From assembly GCA_964442745.1 (NCBI GenBank), contig CAYUAI010000069.1, positions 1-20,660 of the forward strand: a DNA stretch of 20,660 bases, read 5' to 3'. The notes under the pieces were generated by a model. That model ran no database searches and was not told the DNA's origin. It was given only the letters and a program-made list of their open reading frames with translations. Position 1 is the stretch's first letter. The number at the start of each line of letters is the position of its first letter. The position numbers and the translations under genes are program-made. This DNA is from CAYUAI01 sp964442745 (GTDB lineage Bacteria; Pseudomonadota; Gammaproteobacteria; S012-40). Positions 7,784-15,602 of this stretch are shown piece by piece.

Positions 7784-8644
7784 ATGTGTCGAATAAACCC
7801 CAGAGTCGACTTTGCATTCAAAAAGCTGTTTGGCAGCGAAGAAAACAAAGACTTGTTGCTGTCCCTGATTAATGTCATCTTGGCTGAGCAGGAGCGCATC
7901 ACAGAGATCGAACTGAAGAATCCCTATAATCTGGCTGATTTATAGGGCAGGAAAAATATCCATACTCGATATCAAGGCCCTGGATGAAAAGGGGCGCTGG
8001 TTGAACATAGAAATGCAGATCGGTCAGAATCTGCATTTTGATAAACGTGCCATCTACTACTGGTCGAAGCTGGTTACCGAACAACTGAGCGAAGGCATGA
8101 TGTTTAGTGAACTCAAAAGACCATCAGTATCAATATTTTGGACTTTAACTTTGTCCCCGGAGAGGAAGAGCTTCATAGCATCCATAATATCATCAACACC
8201 CGAACCGGGAAAGACGACCATCGACATGATCTGTTTGAATTGCACTACATCGAGTTAAGAAAATTCAAGAAAACCTATCAGGAGATCAGTACCGCATTAG
8301 ACCGATGGGTGACATTTCTGACCCGTGCCCATGAGTTGGACAAGCGGCGAATCCCGCAGGAATTATCGGTGGATCCAAGTATTGTCAAAGCGATTGAGGT
8401 GGTTGATCGTATGTTCAATGAAGAAGAGCGGGATGTTTATGAAGTCAGAATGAAAGCGATCGCCGATATTGAAAGCAAGATCGCGTCGGCTGCGGAAAAT
8501 GGTCGAGAGAAAGGTCGGGTAGAAGAGCGTAATAAAATGGTAATTCAGGCCTATAGGACAGGCTTATCGAGCCAAGAGATTGCAAACATGTTCCAAATGA
8601 ATTTGGGTGAGGTAAAGGAGATTGTGGGAGGTGAGGGCCAATAG
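7784..8644 (+). pseudogene. Rpn-family PD-(D/E)XK nuclease/transposase, frameshifted
   Basis: Family of recombination-promoting nuclease / putative transposase proteins (Rpn, PD-(D/E)XK fold). Three frames join into one product. The first is MCRINPRVDFAFKKLFGSEE through NPYNLAD. The second is YRAGKISILDIKALDEKGRW, then EMQIGQNLHFDKRAIYYW to MMFSELK. The third is SINILDFNFVPGEEEL to the end, including a GREKGRVEERNKMV tail and a short C-terminal helix-turn-helix-like segment (GLSSQEIANMF). The first break fits one extra T in the run at 7939-7941, giving a TAG at 7943. The second fits one missing A in the run at 8115-8118. The two shifts cancel. Either sequencing error in homopolymers or true decay is possible. 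The active-site region DIK...EMQ is present. Confidence 0.85.
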
Positions 8645-8661
8645 TCAACTGATAAAGAAAT

Positions 8662-8775
8662 ATACTGTAAACGTTGTTTTCCATGTTCGTTTTTTCCCGA
8701 TTTTACAGTTTCGGTGCAACCACAATTTGGACAGTTAGCTTTTTGATAATATGTCAATACTGAATGATTATGCAT
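8662..8775 (-). pseudogene. IS1-type transposase fragment (InsA-like zinc ribbon)
   Basis: On the minus strand the 38 codons from 8775 down to 8662 include NCPNCGCTETVKSGKNEHGK followed by QRLQY. This resembles the start of IS1-family InsA proteins: a CPxC zinc ribbon, then VKxGK and GKQR. The second cysteine pair and everything after it are missing; the frame runs into the tail of the Rpn pseudogene. No inverted repeats or target duplication can be assigned. Read as the leftover of an insertion that was mostly deleted; the family call rests on a short motif. Confidence 0.5.
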
Positions 8776-8838
8776 AAAACCACAGGTCGAACCCATTACC
8801 AAATTTAGAATTGCTGAGTATTTAGGAATAACATATTG

Positions 8839-9609
8839 ATGATGAATAAAATTAAATTGTGGTTTGCTCAATTTGGCATTTTCCCATATATGACAATAAG
8901 AGCATTCCGTGAGTTACCAAGATTATTTCGTGATTACAAGGAATTTAAACATTGTGCAAAAGGTTGGGCGGTGCGCTTCAATTATCCATGTCTACATGAT
9001 AGACGAGATTGCGCAGGCACAATGAGTGGACATTATTTTCATCAAGATCTTTATGTGGCACGAAAAATATATGGTCACATGCCTATACGACATGTTGATA
9101 TTGGTTCAAGGCTTGATGGTTTTGTTGCTCATGTTGCTACGTTTCGAGATATTGAAGTATTCGATATACGAGTTGGCTCAGATTTAGTACCTGGTATAAC
9201 ATTTAGAAAAGTCGATTTAATGAAGAATCCTGACTTGTATGATAATTATACCGACTCATTGTCTTGTCTCCATGCTCTTGAACATTTTGGATTAGGTAGA
9301 TATGGCGATCCTATCGATCCAGACGGTCACTTAAAGGGATTATCAAATATGTTACGGATTTTAAAAACTGGCGGCAGGTTTTATTTATCAGTGCCCATGG
9401 GGTCAGAACGGGTAGAGTTTAATGGGCACAGGGTGTTTTCTGTTCGAACGATATTATCAATGTGCTCTATGCTTACTTTGGAAAAGTTCGCATGGGTGGG
9501 TGATGATGGGAAATTTCGAATTGAACGAGACCTGACTGTAGTTAAGAAAGAGGATTTTTTTGAGCAAACCTATGGGCTTGCGATTTTTATATTTTTGAAA
9601 AAAGTGTAA
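8839..9609 (+). CDS. DUF268 domain protein, methyltransferase-like
   Basis: About 256 residues. It matches the DUF268 family seen in polysaccharide clusters. Recognisable parts are HVDIGSRLDGFVAHV (a glycine motif resembling motif I of SAM-dependent methyltransferases), LSCLHALEHFGLGRYGDPIDPDGH, and GGRFYLSVPMG. No membrane segments or signal peptide stand out. The start is taken as ATG 8839, with AGGA at 8824-8827; TTG 8836 and ATG 8842 are close alternatives. It is the first gene after the block of broken accessory genes and the first of the AT-rich module. A role as sugar methyltransferase is plausible from the fold but not shown. Confidence 0.8.
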   Translation: MMNKIKLWFAQFGIFPYMTIRAFRELPRLFRDYKEFKHCAKGWAVRFNYPCLHDRRDCAGTMSGHYFHQDLYVARKIYGHMPIRHVDIGSRLDGFVAHVATFRDIEVFDIRVGSDLVPGITFRKVDLMKNPDLYDNYTDSLSCLHALEHFGLGRYGDPIDPDGHLKGLSNMLRILKTGGRFYLSVPMGSERVEFNGHRVFSVRTILSMCSMLTLEKFAWVGDDGKFRIERDLTVVKKEDFFEQTYGLAIFIFLKKV

Positions 9610-9662
9610 GAAAGCACAGCATGTCAATGATATTTGATTGTTAGTATTTTTTTTCAACATAA

Positions 9663-9670
9663 ATATTCCA
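9663..9670 (+). repeat. Target-site duplication, left copy
   Basis: ATATTCCA directly abuts the left end of the MITE and is repeated exactly at 9799-9806 on the other side. An 8-bp duplication is the length made by IS66-family transposases. Confidence 0.85.
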
Positions 9671-9798
9671 GTAAGTTTAAACTGCTTTCAGAGGAAAAGT
9701 TATTTTATGCCGTTTTTTTTATTTGTCCATATCGTGTGGATTCGCTGCGCTTAATCCGCACTACCCGTCTATTTTTCCTGAAATCAGTTTAAACTTAC
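9671..9798. mobile_element. MITE with IS66-type ends (128 bp)
   Basis: A short non-coding element with terminal inverted repeats. The outer 14 bases GTAAGTTTAAACTG (9671-9684) are perfectly inverted at 9785-9798. The match continues inward as TTTCAG and GAAAA after one mismatch and a 2-base gap, so the repeats span 9671-9698 and 9773-9798. ATATTCCA flanks both ends as an 8-bp target-site duplication. Ends beginning GTAA together with an 8-bp duplication are the hallmarks of the IS66 family. There is no transposase inside, so it would move only with help in trans. It inserted between the DUF268 gene and wzx, ending 43 bases before the wzx start, and may have altered wzx expression. The structure is seen directly; the family is inferred. 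Confidence 0.82.
9734..9761. repeat. Hairpin inside the MITE
   Basis: GTGTGGATT (9734-9742) pairs with AATCCGCAC (9753-9761), with one G-T wobble, around a 10-base loop containing GCTGCGC. No T-run follows directly, so it is not a typical terminator. It may be a REP-like palindrome carried by the element. Confidence 0.6.
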
Positions 9799-9806
9799 AT
9801 ATTCCA
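9799..9806 (+). repeat. Target-site duplication, right copy
   Basis: ATATTCCA, identical to 9663-9670, directly abuts the right end of the MITE. Confidence 0.85.
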
Positions 9807-9841
9807 TTCCTGGACCCATTAATAAATTCGATTGAAATAAT

Positions 9842-11314
9842 TTGGCTCAACTAATAAAGCTAGTTTCGTCACGGCTACAACGTAATGTTGTTGCGAATTA
9901 TGCAGGTGTTGCATGGATCACATTGATTCAGTTTTTTTCCATTCCTTTTTATTTGCTGCTGCTTGGTCCTGGGCAATGGGGTATACTTGCAGTATGTATG
10001 ACTGTTTATGGTGTGTTAGGTTTGCTTGATGCAGGTATGTCTCAGATTCTACCCCGCGAGATTGCACTCAGAGTTGATGATGACGGTCGGGGAAAGGCAC
10101 TTGCTGAATTGTTGTTTGGGTTCGAGCGAATATATTGGCTGATAGCGATTTTTGGTGGAGTAGTGATAATAATATCTGCGGAGCTAATTGCTACTCAGTG
10201 GCTTAATCTCGAGGATGTTCCGGTAGATCAAGTGACGACTGCTTTACAAATGCTTGGTTTACAATTTTTATTTCAGTTTCCCAATGCTAGTTATGTAGGT
10301 GTTTTAAATGGCACACAATCTCAAGTTAAGCTGAATAAGATTCAGGTAGGCTTTGTCACACTAAAACATCTAGTGACTCTAACCGCTCTTTTTAGTATTT
10401 CAGCAACAATTTTTGTATATCAAATTTGTTTTATACTATGCATAGTATTAGAGACATTTGCGATGTCATGCGTTGCCTGGCGTGAAACAGGTCAACATCG
10501 GTCGGCAGTAAGCTGGAATACTAATGAAATGCGAAAGGTAGCACGTTTCGCTTTAGGCATGGCAGGAGCGGTTGTAGTTGGGGTATTAACAGTTCAATTA
10601 GATAAAATTGTGCTCAGTGGTCTTGTTTCTATTCAGATGTTTGGCTATTACGTGATTGCAAGCCAAGTTGCTATAATGGTATTACATGTAGTCCATCCAA
10701 TTACTCGAGCGATTTGTCCTTATTTGACTAAAATTGTTAAAGAAAGAAAATCGTTGATGAGAAGTAATGAGCGTTTGTTAGCATTAGTGTCGTTAATAGT
10801 GCTTCCGATTTCAACTGTGTTATTTATTTTTCCTCAGGAATTTCTAACTTTATGGTTAAGAAATGAAGATATTTCGGTTGCAGCAAGTTCTGCGCTAGCA
10901 TTATTAATTTCTGGGTCACTGATTAATGCCTATTATAATATACCTTACATAAATTGGGTAGCAATGGGTGATAGCAAATATCCATTAGCAGTGAATGTAG
11001 CTGGCTTAGTTCTCGGTTTAATTTTCTTGCAGCCTGCAATTACAGCATATGGTATAACAGGAGCTGCAATTAGCTGGGTGTTGATTAATTTTATAGGTTG
11101 TTTTTTTGGCTATTTCTCAGTAATTAAGAATGGAACACTCTCTTTAAATAGCTTTATTATTTATTTTGGCATATTATCGGTAGCGTTGACTGGTCTTGTC
11201 CTAGCGTTAGTGTTTCCGATTAGTTTTGCTGAACGACTTATGTATCTAGTGCTACTGTTATTAGGTGTAATATCGATTTCGTTAAAACGGTTTGTAAATA
11301 CGGGAGGAGTCTGA
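9842..11314 (+). CDS. Wzx-type oligosaccharide flippase
   Basis: Inner-membrane protein of 490 residues, rich in hydrophobic segments along its whole length (a dozen or so). It belongs to the polysaccharide transporter / MATE-like superfamily and is expected to flip the undecaprenyl-linked repeat unit to the periplasm. The N-terminal part NVVANYAGVAWITLIQFFSIPFYLLLLGPGQWG and the following GLLDAGMSQILPREIA are typical of O-antigen flippases. The start is TTG 9842: a TGA lies in frame at 9833 and no ATG or GTG is close. No ribosome binding site is clear; the MITE 43 bases upstream may have separated the gene from its original leader. With the Wzy-like gene at 14268 it points to a Wzx/Wzy-dependent pathway. 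Confidence 0.88.
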   Translation: MAQLIKLVSSRLQRNVVANYAGVAWITLIQFFSIPFYLLLLGPGQWGILAVCMTVYGVLGLLDAGMSQILPREIALRVDDDGRGKALAELLFGFERIYWLIAIFGGVVIIISAELIATQWLNLEDVPVDQVTTALQMLGLQFLFQFPNASYVGVLNGTQSQVKLNKIQVGFVTLKHLVTLTALFSISATIFVYQICFILCIVLETFAMSCVAWRETGQHRSAVSWNTNEMRKVARFALGMAGAVVVGVLTVQLDKIVLSGLVSIQMFGYYVIASQVAIMVLHVVHPITRAICPYLTKIVKERKSLMRSNERLLALVSLIVLPISTVLFIFPQEFLTLWLRNEDISVAASSALALLISGSLINAYYNIPYINWVAMGDSKYPLAVNVAGLVLGLIFLQPAITAYGITGAAISWVLINFIGCFFGYFSVIKNGTLSLNSFIIYFGILSVALTGLVLALVFPISFAERLMYLVLLLLGVISISLKRFVNTGGV

Positions 11315-11334
11315 ATATGATGTGTGATTATTAG
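11302..11334 (+). promoter_or_regulatory. Strong ribosome binding site followed by a 5-codon frame
   Basis: GGGAGGAG at 11302-11309 is the best Shine-Dalgarno match noticed in the window. At ideal spacing it precedes ATG 11317, but that frame reads only MMCDY before TAG (11332-11334). The FkbM frame is offset by one base and begins at GTG 11324. Either a tiny leader peptide or a one-base change at the start of the FkbM gene would explain this. Confidence 0.4.
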
Positions 11335-12133
11335 AATTTCTGAATGTTATTTTGGTGAAAAGAATAATTATGTTGGAGCAAGGCCAGCCATATTTATGTT
11401 GAAATCTATGAAAAAATTGTTATCTGATGCTTTTCAAAATAAATTTTATCGATATGCACCATCTTCATTTTTTCAACACAAAAGCTGGTCTCAATCCGGT
11501 GAAGACAGCATTGTTACATTTGTGTTGAGTGTGCTCGGAAAAAAGTCTGGCTTTCGTTATCTGGATTTAGGCGCACATCATCCATTTTACCTATCTAATA
11601 CTGCTGTTTTTTATTTTAAAAAAGGTTCTGGTGTTTTAGTTGAGCCTGATCCAGAACTCGCTATCAACTTGAAAAAAAAACGCCCTAGAGATTTAATTTT
11701 GAACATGGGCGTTAGAGTTGATGGAGTCAATGACGATATACTTGATTTTTACATCATGGATGCTCGTACATTGAATACATTTTCAAAATCAGAAGCAAGT
11801 CGCTATCAAGATTTTGGGCACAAAATTGTTGAGATAAAAAAAGTACCAGTTATCGATACTTGCACAATATTAAATCAGTATTTTGCTGATGGCATTGATC
11901 TATTATCTATTGATGTAGAAGGTTTAGATTTTCAAATTATTCAATCGATTGATTTTTTGCTCTATCGCCCGACAGTGGTTATCGTTGAAAGTGCAGAATA
12001 CGGAGTAACAGGTATGCAAAATAAAGATGAACGAATTCAAGCATACATGGAAAATAATGGATATTTTGTATATGCTGACACGTTCATAAATACGATTTTT
12101 GTAGAAAAAAAACTCTGGTTGAGTCGTGCTTGA
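11324..12133 (+). CDS. FkbM family methyltransferase
   Basis: SAM-dependent methyltransferase of the FkbM type, usually an O-methyltransferase acting on sugars or other secondary metabolites. It has 269 residues from GTG 11324. SWSQSGEDSIV precedes motif I, YLDLGAHHPFYLSNT (LDLGA at 80-84). VLVEPDPEL is the acidic loop after strand 2. VPVIDTCTILNQYF and LLSIDVEGLDFQIIQSI are the C-terminal FkbM signatures. The start is uncertain: GTG 11324 lies 14 bases after a strong binding site, and an internal ATG at 11397 (MLKSMKKLL) would still keep the whole domain. It follows wzx by 9 bases, so it is probably in the same operon. Likely role: methylation of a sugar in the repeat unit (inferred). Confidence 0.87.
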   Translation: MIIRISECYFGEKNNYVGARPAIFMLKSMKKLLSDAFQNKFYRYAPSSFFQHKSWSQSGEDSIVTFVLSVLGKKSGFRYLDLGAHHPFYLSNTAVFYFKKGSGVLVEPDPELAINLKKKRPRDLILNMGVRVDGVNDDILDFYIMDARTLNTFSKSEASRYQDFGHKIVEIKKVPVIDTCTILNQYFADGIDLLSIDVEGLDFQIIQSIDFLLYRPTVVIVESAEYGVTGMQNKDERIQAYMENNGYFVYADTFINTIFVEKKLWLSRA

Positions 12134-12164
12134 TAATCAATATCGAGCCTTTTAACTCTTGAGG

Positions 12165-12205
12165 TTTCATAAAACGGGAATTTATTGCGTTTCCATTTTA
12201 TGGAA
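12165..12205 (+). repeat. Imperfect hairpin between the FkbM and GT11 genes
   Basis: TTTCATAAAACGGGAA (12165-12180) and TTTCCATTTTATGGAA (12190-12205) form a 16-position stem with one mismatch and two G-T pairs around a 9-base loop. It lies in the 116-base gap. No T-run follows, so a terminator role is doubtful; RNA stability or processing is possible. Confidence 0.4.
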
Positions 12206-12249
12206 TATATATTGAGCTAAATTTTATTGATATATTTTTTCAAAATAAA

Positions 12250-13140
12250 ATGATTATCTCTCATATTCTTGGCGGTCTTGGCAACCAAATGTTTCAATAT
12301 GCATTTGGACGAGCATTAGCTGTTCGGCATAGAACAGACTTGTATGTAGATTTATCTGAATATGATAATGGACGGGGTTATGCTCTGCATAATGGCTTCG
12401 AGTTAGAGCATATTTTCTCGATATCGGCAATGGTTGCAACCGAAAAAGATGTAGAGAAATTATTGGGTTTCTGGCGAACACGGTATTTGCGAAGGATGCT
12501 GCTGAATCGATATGGTGCTTTACTGAGAGGACAGTGTTATGTGTTAGAACCACATTTTCATTTTTCATCATCCTTACATGAACTTCCTGATAACATTTAT
12601 CTACGCGGGTATTGGCAGACACAAAAATATTTTCATGCCATAGAGCATATTCTACGGACTGAATTTAGTTTCAAAGTTAGTTTAACTGGTCTTAATGCTA
12701 ATCTAGCTGAATGTATTGACACACAGAATTCGGTTAGTATACATATTCGTCGTGGTGATTATGTTTCAAATAAACAAGCTAATAAATTGTTCGGAACATG
12801 TACAATTGACTATTATGTATTAGCTATTCAGTATATTTTGGAACGAATAGAGACCCCTCATTTTTACGTTTTTTCAGATGATATTGATTGGGCACGCAGT
12901 AATTTGAAAATAGCATCTACTTGCACCTTTGTTGATCATAATACCGGGCAAACAAGTTTTCAAGATATGCATTTGATGAGTCTTTGTCGGCATCATATTA
13001 TTGCAAATAGTAGTTTTAGCTGGTGGGGTGCCTGGTTGAATCAAGCGACAGATAAAATAGTGGTAGCACCTAGAGAGTGGTTTGTAAATAATAAATTAGA
13101 TACGCGAGATTTATTACCAGAAAATTGGGTCAGACTTTAA
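12250..13140 (+). CDS. Alpha-1,2-fucosyltransferase, GT11
   Basis: Transfers L-fucose from GDP-fucose to a galactose-type acceptor, most often in alpha-1,2 linkage. It has 296 residues, the normal length for bacterial GT11. The N terminus GGLGNQMFQYAFGRALA is the GT11 opening motif. HIRRGDY (residues 165-171) is the GDP-binding motif shared by alpha-1,2- and alpha-1,6-fucosyltransferases. FYVFSDD, FQDMHLMSLCRHHIIANSSF and WWGAWLN complete the family pattern. The start is ATG 12250; a good ribosome binding site is not visible in the AT-rich leader. Its donor is made by gmd-fcl at 2779-4838, so the two ends of the locus work on one pathway. The acceptor sugar and exact linkage are inferred from the family. 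Confidence 0.95.
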   Translation: MIISHILGGLGNQMFQYAFGRALAVRHRTDLYVDLSEYDNGRGYALHNGFELEHIFSISAMVATEKDVEKLLGFWRTRYLRRMLLNRYGALLRGQCYVLEPHFHFSSSLHELPDNIYLRGYWQTQKYFHAIEHILRTEFSFKVSLTGLNANLAECIDTQNSVSIHIRRGDYVSNKQANKLFGTCTIDYYVLAIQYILERIETPHFYVFSDDIDWARSNLKIASTCTFVDHNTGQTSFQDMHLMSLCRHHIIANSSFSWWGAWLNQATDKIVVAPREWFVNNKLDTRDLLPENWVRL

Positions 13141-13203
13141 TTTCTCATTCGATACTTGAGATTGTTTTTAAATGCTGAGTATCAATCATTAAGGTTCTCT
13201 CAT

Positions 13204-14268
13204 ATGAGCAGCATCTCACCGATAATCTCTGTTGTAATGCCCGTATACAATGGCGAAAAATATTTGCATGAAACTGTTGACTCAATTCTTCACCAGTCCT
13301 TTAGCAATTTTGAATTTATTATTGTAAATGATGGTTCTACCGATCAGAGTTTGGAAATCCTAGAAAATTATGCAGTACAGGATAAACGAATTCAAATTAT
13401 CAATCGAGAGAATTACGGTGTTTCAGTTTCTCGAAATGAAGCTATTATGCAAGCCAGGGGTGAATATATTGCTCATATTGATGCTGATGATGTTGCATTG
13501 CTTCATCGGCTTGAAAGGCAGCTGCAGTGGTTTGAAAAAACAGGTGCTGATGTTTGTGGTTCATGGATCGAAGTGTTTGATGGTATTAGTTCATCAGTGT
13601 GGCGTTTTCGTGAGAATGATACAGCAATTAAGTTTTCATTGTTATTCAGCAATGCGTTTGCACAATCTGCGGTTATGGTACGAGCTATAGTAGCTAAGGA
13701 AAATTTGTATGATGAGCATATGCAATATTCGGAAGATTATGCATTGTGGACTCGATTGGCGATGACTGGATATAAAATGACAAATGTACCAGAAGTGTTA
13801 CTGAGGTATCGTTTGCATACTAATCAGGTTAGCCAAGAAAAATGGAATGCATTAGTTGATAGTGGACAAAGGGTACGGGAAGAATATTTCGCATTTTACT
13901 GTTCAGATGCACACCAAGTCGATAAGCAACGTTTCTCTCGAATCGTTGACCCACGTTTACCGGTTAAATACGTAGACTTTTCTTATAGCGGTGGCTGGTT
14001 TGAGTCAATAACGATAGGGCAGAATACGCCATTAAGCGTTGCCATACTTGACAATTGGTTGTATATTGCACGCAAGGCGGCGGGAGAAGGTCCGAAAGTT
14101 TATTCTCGATATAAAATCGTAGCGAAACGGCTAGGAATTGACATAACTTTGAGATCAAATCGGAGTTTATATTTTTTATGTTTATTCAGGATACGCTATC
14201 AGTCAAACCTTTATAAATACATGAAGAAGTTAAGAGAGATGCTGGTCTCTATATTAGGAAAACAGTAG
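13204..14268 (+). CDS. GT2 family glycosyltransferase
   Basis: Inverting GT-A fold transferase of 354 residues. It begins with ISVVMPVYNGEKYLHETVDSIL and has the nucleotide-sugar pocket IIVNDGSTDQS. GVSVSRNEAI precedes the DXD-type metal site IDADD (D93, D95, D96). A C-terminal variable part binds the acceptor. I prefer ATG 13204, with AAGG at 13191-13194 in front, to the upstream in-frame TTG 13156, which would add 16 residues. Its TAG shares one base with the GTG of the next gene, so the two are very likely co-translated. Sugar specificity cannot be read from the sequence. Confidence 0.92.
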   Translation: MSSISPIISVVMPVYNGEKYLHETVDSILHQSFSNFEFIIVNDGSTDQSLEILENYAVQDKRIQIINRENYGVSVSRNEAIMQARGEYIAHIDADDVALLHRLERQLQWFEKTGADVCGSWIEVFDGISSSVWRFRENDTAIKFSLLFSNAFAQSAVMVRAIVAKENLYDEHMQYSEDYALWTRLAMTGYKMTNVPEVLLRYRLHTNQVSQEKWNALVDSGQRVREEYFAFYCSDAHQVDKQRFSRIVDPRLPVKYVDFSYSGGWFESITIGQNTPLSVAILDNWLYIARKAAGEGPKVYSRYKIVAKRLGIDITLRSNRSLYFLCLFRIRYQSNLYKYMKKLREMLVSILGKQ

Positions 14269-15602
14269 TGTTTTTTTTGCATACACACATAAAAACACTT
14301 GTGGGTGGTGTGTTTTTATTAGTATGGGGAGGAGCTTATATTGATGAGAGTTTTGTGCCAGTTGTGTTAGGCATGATGACCCTGGTATCGATTGGGCTTA
14401 TGATTGCATATCGAAATCATCATGCGATTATGGTGTTTCATTTTTTTCAATCAACATATGTCTTGATTTTGATACCTTATTTCGTATTTGGAATACCCAT
14501 TGTACCTTATATTGACTTTCAAATCCCTCGCTATATGAACAGTACTTTACTAATACATGCGCTTTTCATAATGGTATTTTATCTTAGCGTGTCTCGAGAA
14601 ACACTGGGTCAGAAAAAAATATTTCGCAATGCTATACCTCAAAAGCATGATCCTTTTATTTTTTTTAGTCTATTATTGGTGATGCTTGTATTTATCTTTA
14701 GTTTGGGTGGGCAAAACATTTATACACTGAATGCTACTGTGACCTATGACGCATATGTTCAAAACTCTGCGAATGCTTCAGGTGCCTATGAATATTTTTA
14801 TGTGTTATTTATTGTCGCATTTTGTTTTGCTAAAAAAAAGCAATATAAAATGATATTGCTGGGTATATATTTATTCTATGCTTATTTTGCAATTACCCGA
14901 GGTTTTCGAATTCAATTATTACAACTCACATTATTGGTTTTTTTATTGTTTGTTGATGGTAAATTTAAGCTAAGAACGGTAGTCATATTAGCTGTTGCGG
15001 GACTTGTCAGCTTTCAAGCGTTTGGTTTTTTGAAGGAAGGTAAATACGAGTTAGGTCAGCTATTTGCATTTTCAACTGAATCAGGACAAATAATGACCAA
15101 TCAAAGTGAAGTCTTTTATACGACCAATGTGATTAATTCTGCAATAATAGACGGTGTATTTGGTATCAAAGAGCGATTGGTGTCAATAGGTGCTGCAACT
15201 TTACAAATTCTGATTCCGCCAAGATTTGGGTTTATTGAAGGGAAACCAGCATTATATTTAGTAAAACTGGAGCCGCGAGACGCAGGTGGTGGTGGGTTGA
15301 TATCTGGTTTTTTTTATTTTTGGGGCTCTTTTATTGGTGTTGTTTTAATTGCAATGTTTATTGCTAAAATGACAAATAAGGCAATACTGAGTAATAGTCG
15401 TTATTTAGCTATTTTTGTCATCCTGATGTACTCGTTATATCCACGTTGGTTAGCTTATGATCCGGTAAATTCCTTATTTCGATTACCACTGTATGCAATT
15501 GCATTATATGTTATTGCTATGAGTCTTCATAAATACATTTTGATGCTGAAATCTCAAAACAAAGCAAGTATTGTTCCAGCGTCTTCTGGAAAGTGTTTGT
15601 GA
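14268..15602 (+). CDS. Wzy-like O-antigen / repeat-unit polymerase
   Basis: Integral membrane protein of 444 residues with about ten or more hydrophobic segments and little recognisable sequence similarity, as is usual for Wzy polymerases. A large loop in the second half (about residues 255-350, including the PPRFGFIEGKPALYL and EPRDAGGGGLISG segments) precedes the last membrane helices. Wzy proteins usually have such a periplasmic loop before the C-terminal helices. It would join flipped repeat units in the periplasm. The start is GTG 14268, overlapping the stop of the GT2 gene by one base, with AGGA at about 14256-14259. An O-antigen ligase is the main alternative. The call rests on topology, the loop and the operon context next to transferases and a Wzx. 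Confidence 0.72.
   Translation: MFFLHTHIKTLVGGVFLLVWGGAYIDESFVPVVLGMMTLVSIGLMIAYRNHHAIMVFHFFQSTYVLILIPYFVFGIPIVPYIDFQIPRYMNSTLLIHALFIMVFYLSVSRETLGQKKIFRNAIPQKHDPFIFFSLLLVMLVFIFSLGGQNIYTLNATVTYDAYVQNSANASGAYEYFYVLFIVAFCFAKKKQYKMILLGIYLFYAYFAITRGFRIQLLQLTLLVFLLFVDGKFKLRTVVILAVAGLVSFQAFGFLKEGKYELGQLFAFSTESGQIMTNQSEVFYTTNVINSAIIDGVFGIKERLVSIGAATLQILIPPRFGFIEGKPALYLVKLEPRDAGGGGLISGFFYFWGSFIGVVLIAMFIAKMTNKAILSNSRYLAIFVILMYSLYPRWLAYDPVNSLFRLPLYAIALYVIAMSLHKYILMLKSQNKASIVPASSGKCL

Noticed and set aside
5673..8644. A new defence island built from AAA-nuclease and Rpn genes
   Set aside because: At least two of the three genes are frameshifted and the third has an unclosed gap; no partner genes typical of defence systems are present. 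They read as decaying accessory genes.
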